Origin: Zygnema cylindricum
Lineage: Eukaryota; Streptophyta; Zygnematophyceae; Zygnematales; Zygnemataceae
Reading direction: 5' to 3'
NCBI GenBank assembly: GCA_037447655.1
Contig: JBBHKE010002360.1
Coordinates: forward strand, 46,983 to 95,394
Length of the DNA: 48,412 bases
The translations under genes and the position numbers were made by a program. A model generated the notes under the pieces. It ran no database searches. It was not told the DNA's origin and was given only the letters and a program-made list of their open reading frames with translations. Positions 19,985-29,783 of this stretch are shown here, piece by piece (the first letter of the stretch is position 1; the number at the start of each line of letters is the position of its first letter).

Positions 19985-20157
19985 GCGCTGCAAATCGGGT
20001 GAATGAAGGTCCTTTTTGTTCACCCAAAAATTGTCTTTAACTCCGTAGCATTTCCACCGCACCAGATATTGCGTGGAGTCAGAATTTCGTAGTCGACACG
20101 ACTGCAGAATTTCCTCCACCTTGTATTCATCTGAGGTACCTTGAATTCGCGGTAGTT
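19985..20157 (-). pseudogene. Chromodomain of gypsy element H
   Basis: After a stop at the end of the integrase frame, the same frame continues with EYKVEEILQSC, QYLVRWKCYGVKDNFWV and KKDLHSPDLQR, the chromodomain pattern (E-x-VE-x-IL...YLV-x-W-x-GY...W). Such domains target chromoviruses to marked chromatin. The stop between integrase and chromodomain is probably a decay mutation. Confidence 0.75.
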
Positions 20158-20197
20158 GGGTATAAGGACAACGATTAGGAAATACTAAATCGAGGTC

Positions 20198-20987
20198 TCA
20201 AAACGGATTTAGGAAGGAGACGTGGAACACATTGTGTATGTGCTGGTCTTTTGGAATATCAACTTTGTAGGCCACTTTGCCTTTTATAGATTGCACAGTA
20301 AATGGCTGTGTAAATTTTGGTGCCAATTTCTTTGAGAGGGCACCCGGTAAGGACATGTGTGCCATATTAAGACGAACTTTTTCCTCAACACCAAAGATGA
20401 TGTCCTTTATATGAGCGTCGGCCGGTGACTTTTGACAATCCTTTACATGTTGGAGGGCCTTCGCTGCCTTATCAAGATTCACTTGCAGTGTTCGCGCAAA
20501 CTTTATAGCAGTGGGTGTGGGGCAATTGGCGATCAATATGTTTTGTGGGAGGATTGGTTGCCGCCCATTTAGAGAGAATGGTGTAGCGTTAGTGGAGGAG
20601 TGGACAACACTATTGTACGCCACTTCAATCGTCATCAAATGATGTACACAATCTGTTTGGTGCACCGACACATAAGCCCTTAAGGCTTTCTCCAAGGTTT
20701 TGTTCACTCTTTCGGTCTGACCGTCGGTCTGAGGGTAGTACGATCTGGAAATGGCTAAGTGCGTTCCACACAACTCGAACAAACTCTTCCAAAAGTGACT
20801 TACAAATTTTCTATCGCGATCGCTCACGATTTATTTCGGAAGTCCGTGATGACGGAATATCTCTCGAAAAAATTAGTCTGCCACATCTCAAGTTGTAGCC
20901 GTGGTTGTCGTGGGTAGGAAGTGCGCCATTTTTGTAAGGTAATCTTCAACGAAAATTATGGAGTCATAGCCTTCTTGATTCAACGAC
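20198..20987 (-). pseudogene. pol: Ty3/gypsy integrase core and C-terminus, element H
   Basis: 209 residues are open at 20198-20827: MSDRDRKFVSHFWKSLF has the second catalytic Asp region, SRSYYPQTDGQTERVNKTLE holds the catalytic Glu, then the GPY/F-like part LSKKLAPKFTQPFTV and HNVFHVSFLNPF at the end. Upstream to 20987, frame pieces read ALSLNQEGYDSIIFVEDYLT KMAHFLPTTTTA with two stops before the open part. Confidence 0.9.
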
Positions 20988-20992
20988 AGAGC
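20988..20992. repeat. Target site duplication AGAGC (left) of element F
   Basis: Repeated at 25019-25023. Joining across restores the gypsy integrase reading. Confidence 0.9.
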
Positions 20993-22178
20993 TGTTGTCC
21001 ATAGCCATTTCTAGCCATGGATTCACCCTCAGAAGCACCACAGACTACCCAAAAAACAGCCCTTTAGATACACACGGAATTCAACAGAATTAACAAAACA
21101 AGCTGAAACTACATCAACAGATATTATCTCGGCTATTGAATAACCTAACAAAGAGTCAGACAAAAATAATAAAGAGATTGATCACATCATCTAGTCAAAG
21201 TTGCAAAAAAACAATCTGCCAGAACTTTGATAAAACAGACTAACTTCACAATGAAGCAAAACACATACCAGGCACACAATAGGCCTGAAAATCTGTGACA
21301 ATATTAACAATATAAAGAGAAACACACATACAGAATTTCAGATAGTTGTGACATCAGATCTGAGAGCAATACTCAGACAAAATTACCAAAAATGATCATA
21401 AACAGTTTTTGGTACAGAAAGTTCCTATGTTCTAAAATGAGTAAGTTCTACAATATATACACTCAGGCCTACCATTAAATGTACGGAGGCATACCACCCA
21501 CACGTAATTTACCATCTACTTAAATTAATGTGAGTATACTTGAGTAATTCGAGGTATGTTAGAAAATGTAATTCTACACTAATAATTAATGCACAAAAAG
21601 ACAAAACAATGTTAAATCAAAATATATACACCGACGCTTCCATAAAATCCGCGTATTGAGTATCAACTTGATTATTCACTTGTGGACGAAACCACGTAGT
21701 GAATCGACATCACATACGTACGGTCCACTTGATACCACGTCATCAAAATTGCGATCCCTTGAAAATATCGGCGGACGCCGTTCGCCCTCCAAATGTACGA
21801 TGACCCACTTGCCGAAATTAAACCGTACCTTCAAAATATTTTCCGTGCTGAACATGCGTCCTTTGCAATAAATGAGCCTGTCGCAAATGAAGTACATCGG
21901 TCTAAACAAGACGCTCTGTACCAGCGGTGTACATATTCAACATTTCGTACATTTCACATAGGATCGCTTCGCGATCTACCGTCCATTTACAAACGTATTC
22001 CGAGCCACTCAATTACTCCCTCAAGTCCCTTTAATTCCAATCGTTCAATTACTCCCCCCAATCCACAATTTCAGTCGAACCCCCATTTGTACCACCACAT
22101 TATTTCCGGTAATAATCTACGCACGAAACGTAGCGTGCGCACAAAGTGTGGCTTACACACGAAACTAACATTTCAACA
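20993..22178 (-). repeat. 3' LTR of element F
   Basis: Plus orientation begins TGTTGTCCATAGCC and ends AACATTTCAACA; followed by CTCCCCCGAAA, the complement of the polypurine tract. Contains the hairpin GGATCGCTTCGCGATC near 21961. Confidence 0.9.
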
Positions 22179-23005
22179 CTCCCCCGAAATTTTATATCGT
22201 GCACCCATAATAAAATATTATGCGTTTGAAATGGAACTGTACCTTTCGTTCAAATGTCACCACTGCTTCTGCTGACGTCACCACTGCTTTTGCTGACGTC
22301 ACCACTGCTCTAGCTCCCTGCTGCCATGTTTTCTAAAATCCTTCCTTCTTAAATACACCATTGATTCCACTACCTCTTTGTAGGTCTTAAAAAGTAAAAA
22401 CTTTCTTTCTCACACAATTTCAAAATTTAAAGTTTTAAATCCGAAATTCCTCAAAAAGATTACTAAATGTAAAAGATAATCTCTTCCCTAAAATTATTTT
22501 TCACGATGCTTTCTTTTGACCATTTTCTGCTCATGTTTTCTTCTACGGTTTATTCCTTGACTTCTACTTTTTTTCTTTATTTTCTTAATAAATTTTGGTA
22601 TTTTCTCAATTTTTGAAATTTTTCCTTTTTTGATGTTACAAACATCCTCTCCTACTTCAATTTTTTGAACACATTTCTCTCTCCCTCTCTAAGTATAGTA
22701 ATATCCTCATGCAAATTATTTTCAGTTCCCACTTCCAAGTGATCTTCACTTCCTCCAACTATTCTCACTTCAATAACCTCTTCCTCTTGTATTTCCTTAT
22801 CACTCACCTATCTCTCGTCAGAAAAATTCACAGAAACTAAATCCTTTTCTGTCACCCCTTTCTCCACTCCATTTTTGGTGATAGCACGTGTTTCCCTTCC
22901 TTCCTCATTTTCCATATTTCGAAAAATAACAGTCGGCAGGTATACAAACTCATCAACGGGAAGTGTAGCCTTTCGTGTAGGGGGTCGAACCCGATTGTCA
23001 TCCCA
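22179..23005 (-). other. Charged tail and untranslated region of element F
   Basis: Lys/Glu-rich broken frames comparable to the tail of element A. CCACTGCTTYTGCTGACGTC is repeated near 22259-22310. No pol motif. Confidence 0.5.
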
Positions 23006-23383
23006 TCAATTTTGAAAATTTCCTGTGACACATGCACTTTTATAAAGTGGACATACTCTAAAAGTATGTCCTAAGTCATCACAATAAAAACAAGTTTTTG
23101 ATTTGCAACTTTTTCTATTTTTCTGAAATTGTGATCCAACATCGTGAAAGTTCCCCCTAACCTTTAAAGCCTCTTTATCATCCTCTTCATCTAAAAAAAA
23201 TCTGATTGCTAAAGGTAAGTCCCAATCCTTTTTATCAATTTGGTTTAATCTATCAAACCCACACCTATATTCCTTAGGTAATCCTTTCATTAACATGAGA
23301 GCCTTTTGAACATTTGTAAAATTTCCTCGTGCAATATCATTTTCTGCAAACAATCTTTGCAAACTAAGGCAATATTTCAACAT
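23006..23383 (-). pseudogene. gag: gag C-terminal part with zinc knuckle, element F
   Basis: 125 residues: LQRLFAENDIARGNFTNVQK, GLPKEYRCGFDRLNQIDKKD and the knuckle CFYCDDLGHTFRVC. Homologous to 10985-11524 of element A. Confidence 0.8.
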
Positions 23384-23520
23384 GCTACCTCCAACATACT
23401 CATACTAAAATATTTTTGATGCACTAATCATCCAACAATCTTGGCAAACTAAGGCAATATTTCAACATGCTACCTCCAACATACTCATACTCAAATATTT
23501 TTGATGCACTAATCATCCAG
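23351..23520. repeat. 85 bp tandem duplication inside gag of F
   Basis: Copies begin CAATCTTTGCAAACTAAGG (23351) and CAATCTTGGCAAACTAAGG (23436). Since 85 is not a multiple of three, it shifts the frame and splits gag into two open frames that both contain MLKYCLSL. Confidence 0.85.
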
Positions 23521-23852
23521 TGATACACAGAAGTCTTTTGATAAGTGCATTCTAAACACTTCCATAATTCAGCTACACTCTTCACATCAAGGTACATCAT
23601 TACAAATTCCTTAGTCATAGATAGCTTGATAATCCTCAAGCACTCCAGGTTTTTCTCCTCCCATTCAGCCGATGTTTCGACACATGTCCCATCCACCACA
23701 CCCATTAGCTTCCTCAACTTGAAGTAGCCCTCCATAATACTCCTCCAACAATAATATTCAGTTCCATCAAATATGGGTAAGTACGATTCATCCAATATGG
23801 GTAGCCATGGGCGTGGGCCCATAACCTGTTGTCCATAGCCATTTTCAGCCAT
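23424..23852 (-). pseudogene. gag: gag N-terminal part, element F
   Basis: 142 residues starting in the LTR: MAENGYGQQ then VMGPRPWLPILDE. A 24 bp in-frame duplication makes WLPILDESYLPIFDG. Then YFKLRKLMGVVDGTCVET and VAELWKCLECTYQK. It ends where the 85 bp duplication shifts the frame. Confidence 0.8.
23812..23826 (-). other. Half-tRNA primer-binding site of element F
   Basis: Plus strand CGTGGGCCCATAACC, directly before the LTR start at 23827. Confidence 0.8.
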
Positions 23853-25018
23853 GGATTTACCCTCGGAAGCACCACAGACTACCCAAAAACAGCCTACTTT
23901 GAATCAACACAGAATTCTAGAGAAACAACAAAACAAGCTGAAACTTCATTACTAGATATTATCTAGGCTATAGAACAACCTAACAAAGTTTCAAACAAAA
24001 ATAATAAAGAGATTGATCACATCATCTAGTCAAATTTGCAAAAAAACAGTCTGCCAGAACTTTGATAAAACAGACTAACTTCACAATGAAGAAAAACACA
24101 GATCAGGCACACAATAGACCTGAAAATCTGTGACAATATTAACAATATAAAGAGGAACACACATACAGAATTTCAGATAGTTTTGACATCAGATTTGAGA
24201 GCAATACTCAGACAAAATTACCAAAAATGATCATAAACAGTTTTTGGTACAGAAAGTTCCTATGTTCTAAAATGAGTAAGTTCTACAATATATACACTCA
24301 GGCCTACCATTAAATGTACGGAGGCATACCACCCACACGTAATTTACCATCTACTTAAATTAATGTGAGTATACTTGAGTAATTCGAGGTATGTCAGAAA
24401 ATGTAATTCTACACTAATAATTAATGCACAAAAAGACAAAACAATGTTAAATCAAAATATATACACCGACGCTTCCATAAAATCCGCGTATTAAGTATCA
24501 ACTTGTTTATTCACTTGTGGACGAAACCACGTAGTGAATCGACATCACATACGTACGGTCCACTTGATACCACGTCATCAAAATTGCGATCCCTTGAAAA
24601 TATCGGCGGACGCCGTTCGCCCTCCAAATGTACGATGACCCACTTGCCGAAATTAAACCGTACCTTCAAAATATTTTCCGTGCTGAACATGCGTCCTTTG
24701 CAATAAATGAGCTTGTCGCAAATGAAGTACACCGGTCTAAACAAGACGCTCTGTACCGGCGGTGTACATATTCAATATTTCGTACTTTTCACATAGGATC
24801 GCTTCGCGATCCGCCGTCCATTTACAAACGTATTCCGAGCCACTAAATTACTCCCTCAAGTCCCTTTAATTCCAATCGTTCAATTACTCCCCCCAATCCA
24901 CAATTTCAGTCGAACCCCCATTTGTACCACCACATTATTTCCGGTAATAATCTACGCACGAAACATCGCGTGCGCACAAAGTGTGGCGTACGCACGAAAC
25001 TAACATTTAAAAACAACA
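23827..25018 (-). repeat. 5' LTR of element F
   Basis: TGTTGTCCATAGCC to AAAACAACA in plus orientation, close to the 3' copy. Contains GGATCGCTTCGCGATCC near 24797. Confidence 0.9.
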
Positions 25019-25023
25019 AGAGC

Positions 25024-25571
25024 CACTATAGAATCCATCAAAATCGCTTCCCAAGGAACAAATGGTATAGGAAGAGGTTGTAAAAGTCCTTGACGACCGG
25101 ACTCCGATTTATTCCTGTTATAAGAGTCTTGATAAACTCTGCGATGTCCCGTGTCATATTCGACCAGTAGTACTCCTCAGCCACTTATGCAATTGTTTTA
25201 TCTCACCCGAAATGTCAATTGAGTGGCTTGTCATGTCTCATTTGAAGTATCGTGGGGCCTAACTCTTAGTTTGTCGGAACATAAAGGCGAGGCGTATGAC
25301 TCGGTCTGTACCACCACATGCCGTTAGCGGTTTGAACTAAGATCTTTCGTTTCGCTAGTTCTTTAATTGCATTGTTGTCGTTATATGCAACCTTAATCTT
25401 AATTTGCGAGTGCTCATCCACTTGCATCGTACTTGTCACTGCGCTGATTTTTTGGTCCTGCGTTTTTTCCTTCGCTGCAGTGTCCCTTCTCACACCACTT
25501 TCACTTCGTTCCTGCGATGGTTGCGATACTTTCTCCGTCACTTGCGCAAAGACACCTGGCCTTCTAGACAA
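25024..25571 (-). pseudogene. pol: Ty3/gypsy spacer and integrase N-terminal zinc region, element H
   Basis: The frame from ALSRRPGVFAQV runs through a charged spacer to RLYVPTN. Beyond a stop it continues ELGPTILQMRHDKPLN, HFG, EEYYWSNMTRDIAEF and then GLLQPLPIPFVPWEAILMDS, the standard link into the integrase core. Several stops are present and the zinc-binding Cys pair is lost. It ends at the F insertion. Confidence 0.8.
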
Positions 25572-25782
25572 AGCATCTGTCGGGTTTTGTCTTGTGTGGT
25601 TTGTATTATATCGTTAGCTCCGGTCGGAAAGTTTGAAGAAAGGTCATCCATCTCACCTGTTATTTTGACAAAATAGGCTACGTTTGGAGATATTATAACG
25701 CGTGGTGATCAGTGATTACAGTAATCCGCTTCCCTTGGACGAAACACTACTAGATTTCCAACGCATTAATGATCGTTATTTT
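25545..25782 (-). pseudogene. pol: Ty3/gypsy RNase H remnant, element H
   Basis: The minus strand reads VQGKRITVITDHHALQYL, then QVRWMTFLQTF and KPTDALSRRP after a frame change, matching the gypsy RNase H end (TDHxxLxYL ... RW ... DALSR). In-frame stops are present. Sequence further upstream is replaced by element C. Confidence 0.8.
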
Positions 25783-26238
25783 TGTAATTTTGTGTCCTCT
25801 ATTAGATCACTAAATTCAGGAAGCCTCTAGATAGCTTTTGGCTAGCCCTCTTTCAATTTGGATCACTGCTACCCAAGTAGGCAAATAGACAATTTTAATA
25901 CACGCGTGTGCAGTCTAGAATCCTTTGAGTCCACAGAAAAAAGAATCACTGAGAATGCCCAACCAGGCAATTACTTATCAAGTGGCAAAGATACGAATAT
26001 TTATACAAGCTTGTTGGGAGAGAGGCGACTACCTCCTCAATCCTCTAAGTCCTAAACCCCTCTCACAACCCATATCTATTGATGTACGCACCAATAAGAA
26101 GACTATACAGTACAAAGGTAGTAGGGCCGATGTACTTTCTATACGGCCTGTGTACGACAAGGCCAGGTAGTGGGCGCCTGTCTTCTCTAGACTTGTCCTC
26201 GCGCTCCCCGGGATTCCTACTTCCAAGTAATATCTTGC

Positions 26239-26244
26239 CACGTG
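26239..26244. promoter_or_regulatory. G-box CACGTG, 3' LTR of C
   Basis: TTGCCACGTGTTGAC; conserved LTR position. Confidence 0.45.
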
Positions 26245-26480
26245 TTGACAGGTCATATCACGTCCAAAAACTGCCAAGGCGTCTATTCCGAGATCGCGGC
26301 GATGATGGGGACCGTCGTATCCAAACCGAATTTTAATGTTTGCAGTCCAAAATAACAAATGTCCGATACATTTGTTTTGTATGCACTAAACCCCAACTAG
26401 TTTCTATGTCTTTATTATTATTCCGTTGAACAAATTAATGAACTAGTTAATGTTTAAATAGCTATCAAACACTATTTATT

Positions 26481-26572
26481 CCAACGGACTACTACGACAG
26501 ACTAGTAAGAGGTGACGGCTTCGCCATGCTCTGTCGCTCAGAGGTCCGAGTCCTGCTGGACTCAACCTTTTT
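26481..26572 (+). promoter_or_regulatory. tRNA-like module, 3' LTR of C
   Basis: Antisense to C: ACGGACTACTACGACAGAC, then GGTCCGAGTCC at 26543-26553 (B-box consensus GGTTCRANTCC), then TTTTT at 26568-26572. Confidence 0.5.
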
Positions 26573-26618
26573 GTTGAGAGTGACTTAGGTCACTCTTTAG
26601 TCCTACCTATGGAGTAGA

Positions 26619-26704
26619 GGCAGCCATGGCTCCACCGCCCTCTCTCTCTTTCAGTGACTACAATAAGTATGGTGGCTAGAGAGAGAAGGTGGAGGCAGGC
26701 TGCC
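26619..26704 (-). other. LTR stem-loop, 3' LTR of C
   Basis: GGCAGCC pairs with GGCTGCC at the base, and CTCCACC...CTCTCTCTCTT with AGAGAGAGAAGGTGGAG, round CAGTGACTACAATAAGTATG. The stem sequence differs from E and the array but still pairs. Confidence 0.6.
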
Positions 26705-26770
26705 AGTGCTTTTTCTTTTTTGGTATTTCACCTAATTAAGACCTAGAAAATACCTTCCATAAATCAGTGA

Positions 26771-28312
26771 TTACAACACTCTCTTTATTTTCTTGTCTAA
26801 TTTTAGTTTCTCTTTTAAACCACACTTTTCTCTACAGTTTTTTAACTTAGGAGATGGCACAAGTTTTGTCATCATATCAGCCACCATTTCCCCATCACCC
26901 CTATTGACCAGATTCACAATTTTGTTTTCAACTTTTTCCCTCACAAAACTCAATCTTATATCCATATGCTTAGCCTTGAAATGATGTTTTGTATTGGCTA
27001 CAATTGCAATTGCAGCCTGATTATCACAAAACACATCATGCACTCCCTTTTTCATATACCCCAGTTCTTGCAATAAAGACTTGACCCACATCAACTCTTT
27101 CACAGCAAAACAAGAGGCCATATACTCAGCCTCCATAGTGGACTGAGCAACCACCTTTTGTTGCTTCCTACTCCTGCAGCAAGCACCTTCCCCCACATAT
27201 AACACATAACCATAAGTGCATCTTCTCATAGGTGCATCCCCATAACTAGCATCACTCCAAATACTGATGTTAGTGTGCTCCCCTCCCAAGTGCAACCATA
27301 ACTCTCTGGTTTCCACCAAGTATCTCATGACTCTCTTGGCTGCCTTCCAGTCTCTTTTCCTAGGATCATTAAGACTCCAACTAAGGACTCCAACTGCTGC
27401 TGCTATGTCCGGTCTAATACAATTCATAAAGTAAATCAAGCTTCCTACAACCTGTCTGTACGCAATAGACTTCATAAACAGTCTCTCTTCTGGACTTATA
27501 TGATCAACTAGTATAATCACTCCTCCTTCTACACTCCTATCACTTACTTTCTTCAAGTCTAAGGGAGTGGTACAACTGTTTGCCTTTTCTATCTGAAATT
27601 TCTCAAGCATATTTCCGATAGCTTCTTTTTGAGAAAGTCTGATTATCCTCTTCCCTCTATCTCTTTCCATTTGAATTCCCAAAATATATTTACCCTCCCC
27701 TAAATCCTTCATGTTAAATCTGCCCCTAAGATCCTTTTTTAGCTTATTGATCTTTTCTATATACTTACTTAGCACCAACAAATCATCCACATAAATTCCA
27801 ATAAAAATCACACCATTCTCATCCTCAAACATATAAATAGAATGGTCAGAACTGATCTTAATATATCCTAGACCGGTGAGAAACTCATCTAGTTTCTTGT
27901 TCCATTGTTTGGGAGCCTCTTTCAGTCTATATAAAGACTTTATGAGCCTACAGACTTTGCTCTGCTTTCTTTCCTCTACAAAACCCTCTGGCTGCTGCAT
28001 GAAGATTTTTTCCTCTTGTTCACCGTTGAGGAAGGCGGTCTTGATATCCATCTGGTGAATTTCCATGTCTTTCGCTGTTGGTAGCCTAAAGAGAATCCTT
28101 ACAGATGGGAACCAAACCACATGAACAAAAGTCTCCTCATAATCTATCCCTTCTTTTTGGGTGAACCCCTTTGCTACTAACCGAGCCTTATATCTCTCAA
28201 TGGTATTATCTGGGTTCAGCTTTAGTTTAAAAACCCATTTGCACCCGATAGGTTTTCTGTCTAGAGGGCAATCCACTAGCTTCCAAGTATTCGCTTCCAT
28301 GATGGAAGCCAT
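26771..28312 (-). CDS. pol: copia reverse transcriptase/RNase H, intact frame, element C
   Basis: 513 residues with no stop. It begins inside the RT block (MEANTWKLVDCPL, GCKWVFKLKLN), with RYKARLVAKGFTQKEGIDYE, QMDIKTAFLNG (catalytic D89), KSLYRLKEAPKQW, and YVDD at 174-177 (catalytic Asp pair). Then GSLIYFMNCIRPDI, and RNase H with IWSDASYGD (D354), STMEAEYMAS (E394), FCDNQAA (D430) and KHMDIR. Replication enzymes copy element RNA into DNA in the particle. Changes from consensus include ETFVHVV for the usual ETFAPVV. The stop codon TAA lies within the first 8 bp of the 3' LTR. The open start is the first Met after frame breaks, not a natural N-terminus. Confidence 0.9.
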   Translation of the reverse strand: MASIMEANTWKLVDCPLDRKPIGCKWVFKLKLNPDNTIERYKARLVAKGFTQKEGIDYEETFVHVVWFPSVRILFRLPTAKDMEIHQMDIKTAFLNGEQEEKIFMQQPEGFVEERKQSKVCRLIKSLYRLKEAPKQWNKKLDEFLTGLGYIKISSDHSIYMFEDENGVIFIGIYVDDLLVLSKYIEKINKLKKDLRGRFNMKDLGEGKYILGIQMERDRGKRIIRLSQKEAIGNMLEKFQIEKANSCTTPLDLKKVSDRSVEGGVIILVDHISPEERLFMKSIAYRQVVGSLIYFMNCIRPDIAAAVGVLSWSLNDPRKRDWKAAKRVMRYLVETRELWLHLGGEHTNISIWSDASYGDAPMRRCTYGYVLYVGEGACCRSRKQQKVVAQSTMEAEYMASCFAVKELMWVKSLLQELGYMKKGVHDVFCDNQAAIAIVANTKHHFKAKHMDIRLSFVREKVENKIVNLVNRGDGEMVADMMTKLVPSPKLKNCREKCGLKEKLKLDKKIKRVL

Positions 28313-29350
28313 TTCATCATTTATAGCTGTGACCCATCGGTCTTTCTCTAGACTCTCTATTGCCTCCGAGTATGACTGAGACTCATCTGGGTGAGATAGC
28401 TTTGTTACCTTGTGATCAGATTGTTTATCTTGTAGTTTTTTGCTGCTCCTCCGTCCTCCTTCGAAGTCGAAAGCTAGAATGGAGGGAAGTCATGGATTTC
28501 TCCGCACTGTCTCATCAACTCCCCTATCCATAAAAACCGGTTTTGGCTCCTCTTCCTCTCTCTCTTTAGAGTGTGTGGAAATATGAGGAGATTTCCGTAT
28601 ACCCCCCCTTATCTTGGATCTCCCTTGAATTTGCAATTACGTTTTGACTTGGGTCTTTTCTGGGACGATCTAAGTCATCCTAACTCTCGGACTAAAAACT
28701 GATTTTGATTTTCTTGGTGTATTTAAAGGGATCAAATTACTTCCCTTCATCTATGACAACTAGGTGCTTTACCAGAATGATATCTTGTTTAGCTAAGTCA
28801 TAGACTCTATATCGCTAGACATCCTTATCGTATCCCACAAAATATCCCGGTTTTCCTTTAGCATCTAGTTTCCAGTTTTTCTTATCTGTGTGAAGACTTT
28901 AAACTTGACTACCGAATACTTTCAAGTGAGAAATATCCAGTGCCCTTCCAACCCATCTCTCATAAGGTGACATTCATTTGACGGCCGTAGTGAGGACTCT
29001 ATTCTTAATATAGTTAGCACAGTTCATGGCTTCTGCCCAAAATCTTCTTCTTATTTTCTTATCTGCCAACATACTACACACACTATCTCCCAAAGTCCGG
29101 TTCAACCTCTCAGCTACCCTATTTTGTTCTAGATTATTCGGTACAGTTTTCTGATGCTGAACTCCCTCATCTCTCAAGTATTCTTCAAACTGGTTAGAGG
29201 TTTACTCTCCCCCATTATAACTCCTTATTCTCTTAATTGGGGTTCCGTGAAACTTTTCACTCCAAGCTTGGTATTCTTTGTAGTACTTTGATGTTTCAGA
29301 CTTTATTTTTAGGAAGTAGACTCCAGATTATTGGGACGAATCATCAGTAA
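28313..29350 (-). pseudogene. pol: copia integrase C-terminal region, element C, broken
   Basis: The 67-residue frame at 28974-29177 reads RDEGVQHQKTVPNNLEQNRV AERLNRTLGDSVCSML, keeping the catalytic Glu, then KKIRRRFWAEAMNCANYIKN. Further pieces to 28313 follow with stops, including WKLDAKGKPGYFVGYDKDV-like sequence near 28800-28880. Confidence 0.8.
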
Positions 29351-29353
29351 TTG

Positions 29354-29783
29354 TCAACATAACCTCTTCCCCCCAACCGAAGGTACTCTTGCTGGTCCCC
29401 AAATATCTGTGTGGACCACATCTAGTACTTTCTCACCTCTATATGTGGAAGTTTTTGGAAAGGGAAGTCTGTGAGCCTTACCTTGGGCACATCCACTTGA
29501 ATCATCCATCATTTCATTATTCCCAATCTGAATGCCTTCTACCACACCCAACTTCTTTATTTCCCTCAACCTATCAAAATGCAAATTCCCCAACCGCTTA
29601 TGCCAAATCATCAAGCTCGGGACACCAGTATAGTAAGCACACTTCTTCTCATTACTCAGGTTAAGCCTAAAACATTCCTTGGCTACCCTTATGTGCTCTG
29701 AAGTAGACTTCATCTCCGTACTTAGCTGAAAAGACTCCCTTTCTAGTTAAGGTATCAAAATCTTTGTCATCTAATACAGAGGT
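29354..29783 (-). pseudogene. pol: copia integrase N-terminal region, element C
   Basis: The frame resumes at SVLDDKDFDTLTRKGVFSAK and runs to LIWHKRLGNLHFDRL, CAQGKAHRLPFPKTSTYRGE and VHTDIWGPARVPS (first catalytic Asp). Between SVLDD here and VGSV on the other side of D, about 30 codons are missing. Confidence 0.8.

Larger units (their letters stand above)
20993..25018 (-). mobile_element. Gag-only LTR retrotransposon F, nested in gypsy H
   Basis: 4026 bp with LTRs of 1186 and 1192 bp, TGTTG...CAACA ends, TSD AGAGC, primer-binding site and polypurine tract. Only a gag and charged tail lie inside. It is a relative of element A (same LTR ends, same gag family) but not identical. Confidence 0.9.
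18843..25782 (-). mobile_element. Ty3/gypsy chromovirus-type element H, decayed, split by F
   Basis: In minus orientation the order is RNase H remnant (25.78-25.55 kb), integrase zinc-binding region (25.27-25.02 kb), integrase core and C-terminus (20.99-20.20 kb), chromodomain (20.15-19.98 kb) and a long charged tail. Its 5' part, including reverse transcriptase, is cut off by element C. No LTR of its own was recognised. The RNase H-integrase order is diagnostic of Ty3/gypsy. Confidence 0.85.
25783..26778 (-). repeat. 3' LTR of element C
   Basis: About 996 bp. Plus orientation begins TGTAATTTTGTGTCC and ends GTGATTACAACA. The 5' LTR is about 992 bp without the B insert. Confidence 0.75.
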
